The notes under the pieces were generated by a model. It did not search any database. It saw only the letters and a list, made by a program, of their open reading frames with translations, and was not told where the DNA came from. DNA of 64,000 bases from Dankookia rubra (GTDB lineage: Bacteria; Pseudomonadota; Alphaproteobacteria; Acetobacterales; Acetobacteraceae): contig NZ_SMSJ01000009.1 of assembly GCF_004355005.1 (NCBI RefSeq), forward strand, positions 62,001-126,000. Direction: 5' to 3'. Numbering within the stretch: the first letter of the stretch is position 1; the number at the start of each line of letters is the position of its first letter. Below, one piece after another: positions 63,435 through 64,000 of this stretch. The position numbers were made by a program, and so were the translations under genes.

Positions 63435-64000
63435 GCTTTGAGCCGCGCCGCGTGCCAGCGCAGGTGGTCCTCCACGAAGCTGGCGATGAAGAAGTAGGAG
63501 TGGTCGTAGCCCTCCTGCCGCCGCAGCGTCAGCGGGATGCCGGCCTTGGCGCAGGCGGCCTCCAGCAGCTCCGGCATCAACTGGTTCTCGAGGAAGCCGT
63601 CCGCGCCCCCCTGGTCCACCAGGATGTCGGCGACGCGCGCGCCGTCCTCGATCAGCGCGGTCGCGTCGTATGGGCGCCACCCCGCGCGATCGGGGCCGAG
63701 ATACCCGCCCAGCGCCTTCTCCCCCCAGGGGCAGCGCATCGGCGAGCAGATCGGGGCGAAGGCGGAGACCGCCCTGAACCGCCCCGGATCGCGCAGCGCG
63801 ATGGTCAGCGCGCCATGGCCGCCCATGGAATGGCCCATGATGCCCTGCCGCGCCGGGTCGGCCGGCAGCTCGGCGGCGACCAGCGCCGGCAGCTCCCGCT
63901 CGATATAGCTGCGCATCCGGTAGTGCCGCGCCCAGGGCTGCTGCGTCGCATCCACGTAGAAGCCGGCGCCTAGGCCGAAGTCGTAGGCCTTCTCCGGGTC
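63431..64000 (-). CDS. fghA: S-formylglutathione hydrolase (partial, runs off the window)
   Basis: Serine esterase of glutathione-dependent formaldehyde detoxification. The C-terminal 189 residues are present and the frame is open to the window edge (AYDFGLGAGFYVDAT). Nucleophile Ser in GHSMGGHGA, acid Asp in DQGGADGFL and His in YDHSYFF; CPWGEKALGGYLG is typical of this enzyme. Its TAA overlaps the end of the convergent hypothetical gene by four bases. The upstream glutathione-formaldehyde dehydrogenase would be outside the window. Confidence 0.92.
   Translation of the reverse strand, partial: DPEKAYDFGLGAGFYVDATQQPWARHYRMRSYIERELPALVAAELPADPARQGIMGHSMGGHGALTIALRDPGRFRAVSAFAPICSPMRCPWGEKALGGYLGPDRAGWRPYDATALIEDGARVADILVDQGGADGFLENQLMPELLEAACAKAGIPLTLRRQEGYDHSYFFIASFVEDHLRWHAARLKA

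Overview
The window is a high-GC stretch of bacterial chromosome. Gene style points to an alphaproteobacterium of the Acetobacteraceae/Rhodospirillales type (Roseomonas-like). The signs are many ATGA/TGATG overlaps, orphan Bug/TctC receptors, twin-arginine-type leaders, numerous acyl-CoA, SDR and ThDP enzymes, and the lepB-rnc-era order. This placement is inferred from gene content, not from a marker phylogeny. Housekeeping anchors are lepB-rnc-era (28.8-26.4 kb, minus) and metH (62.0-58.5 kb, minus). Most other genes serve uptake and breakdown of organic acids, amides and acyl-CoA compounds. I saw no rRNA, tRNA, CRISPR array, transposase or phage gene, and no gene-free stretch above 300 bases (the longest is about 292 bases, 15044-15335).

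0-12 kb: the end of a 2-hydroxyacid dehydrogenase; leuC-leuD-type dehydratase genes (minus); then a long plus-strand run. It starts with a zinc-type hydantoinase/dihydropyrimidinase and a coupled COG0523/CobW GTPase. It continues with SDR, ACAD10/11-type acyl-CoA dehydrogenase, phosphotransferase, DUF6285 protein and acyl-CoA synthetase, which together match the parts list of the levulinate/4-hydroxyacid (Lva) pathway. A TctC receptor and a DUF169 protein end the run.

12-27 kb: a large zinc-ribbon/class III cyclase/AAA/TPR signalling protein (minus), a proline-rich microprotein, a KGG stress protein made of four 27-residue repeats, an AMACR-like/acyl-CoA dehydrogenase/TctC operon, a 45-residue membrane peptide, a second acyl-CoA synthetase, an MBL-fold hydrolase with a DehI-like protein, a Sel1-like membrane protein with a TAXI receptor, and an alpha/beta hydrolase. 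A structured palindromic element then separates the hydrolase from era.

27-38.5 kb: era, rnc, lepB; a translationally coupled ThDP enzyme-alcohol dehydrogenase-SDR operon; a MORN lipoprotein; a 2OG-Fe(II) oxygenase; a decayed AEC transporter; and a minus-strand AtzG-like/amidase/ECF sigma/NrsF-like run.

38.7-49.3 kb: a sugar or sugar-acid type catabolic region: ThDP enzyme, complete ABC importer (ATPase, binding protein, two permeases), cupredoxin, SDR, enolase-superfamily dehydratase, D-2-hydroxyacid dehydrogenase and another SDR.

49.3-64 kb: a Cys-rich copper-storage-like protein with a DUF6496 protein, a phasin-like protein, a coupled acyl-CoA dehydrogenase pair/enoyl-CoA hydratase/aminotransferase operon, a molybdenum hydroxylase large subunit with a PrpF-like isomerase, and metH preceded by an ArsR-methyltransferase regulator with a 22-bp near-perfect operator palindrome. 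The window ends inside S-formylglutathione hydrolase.
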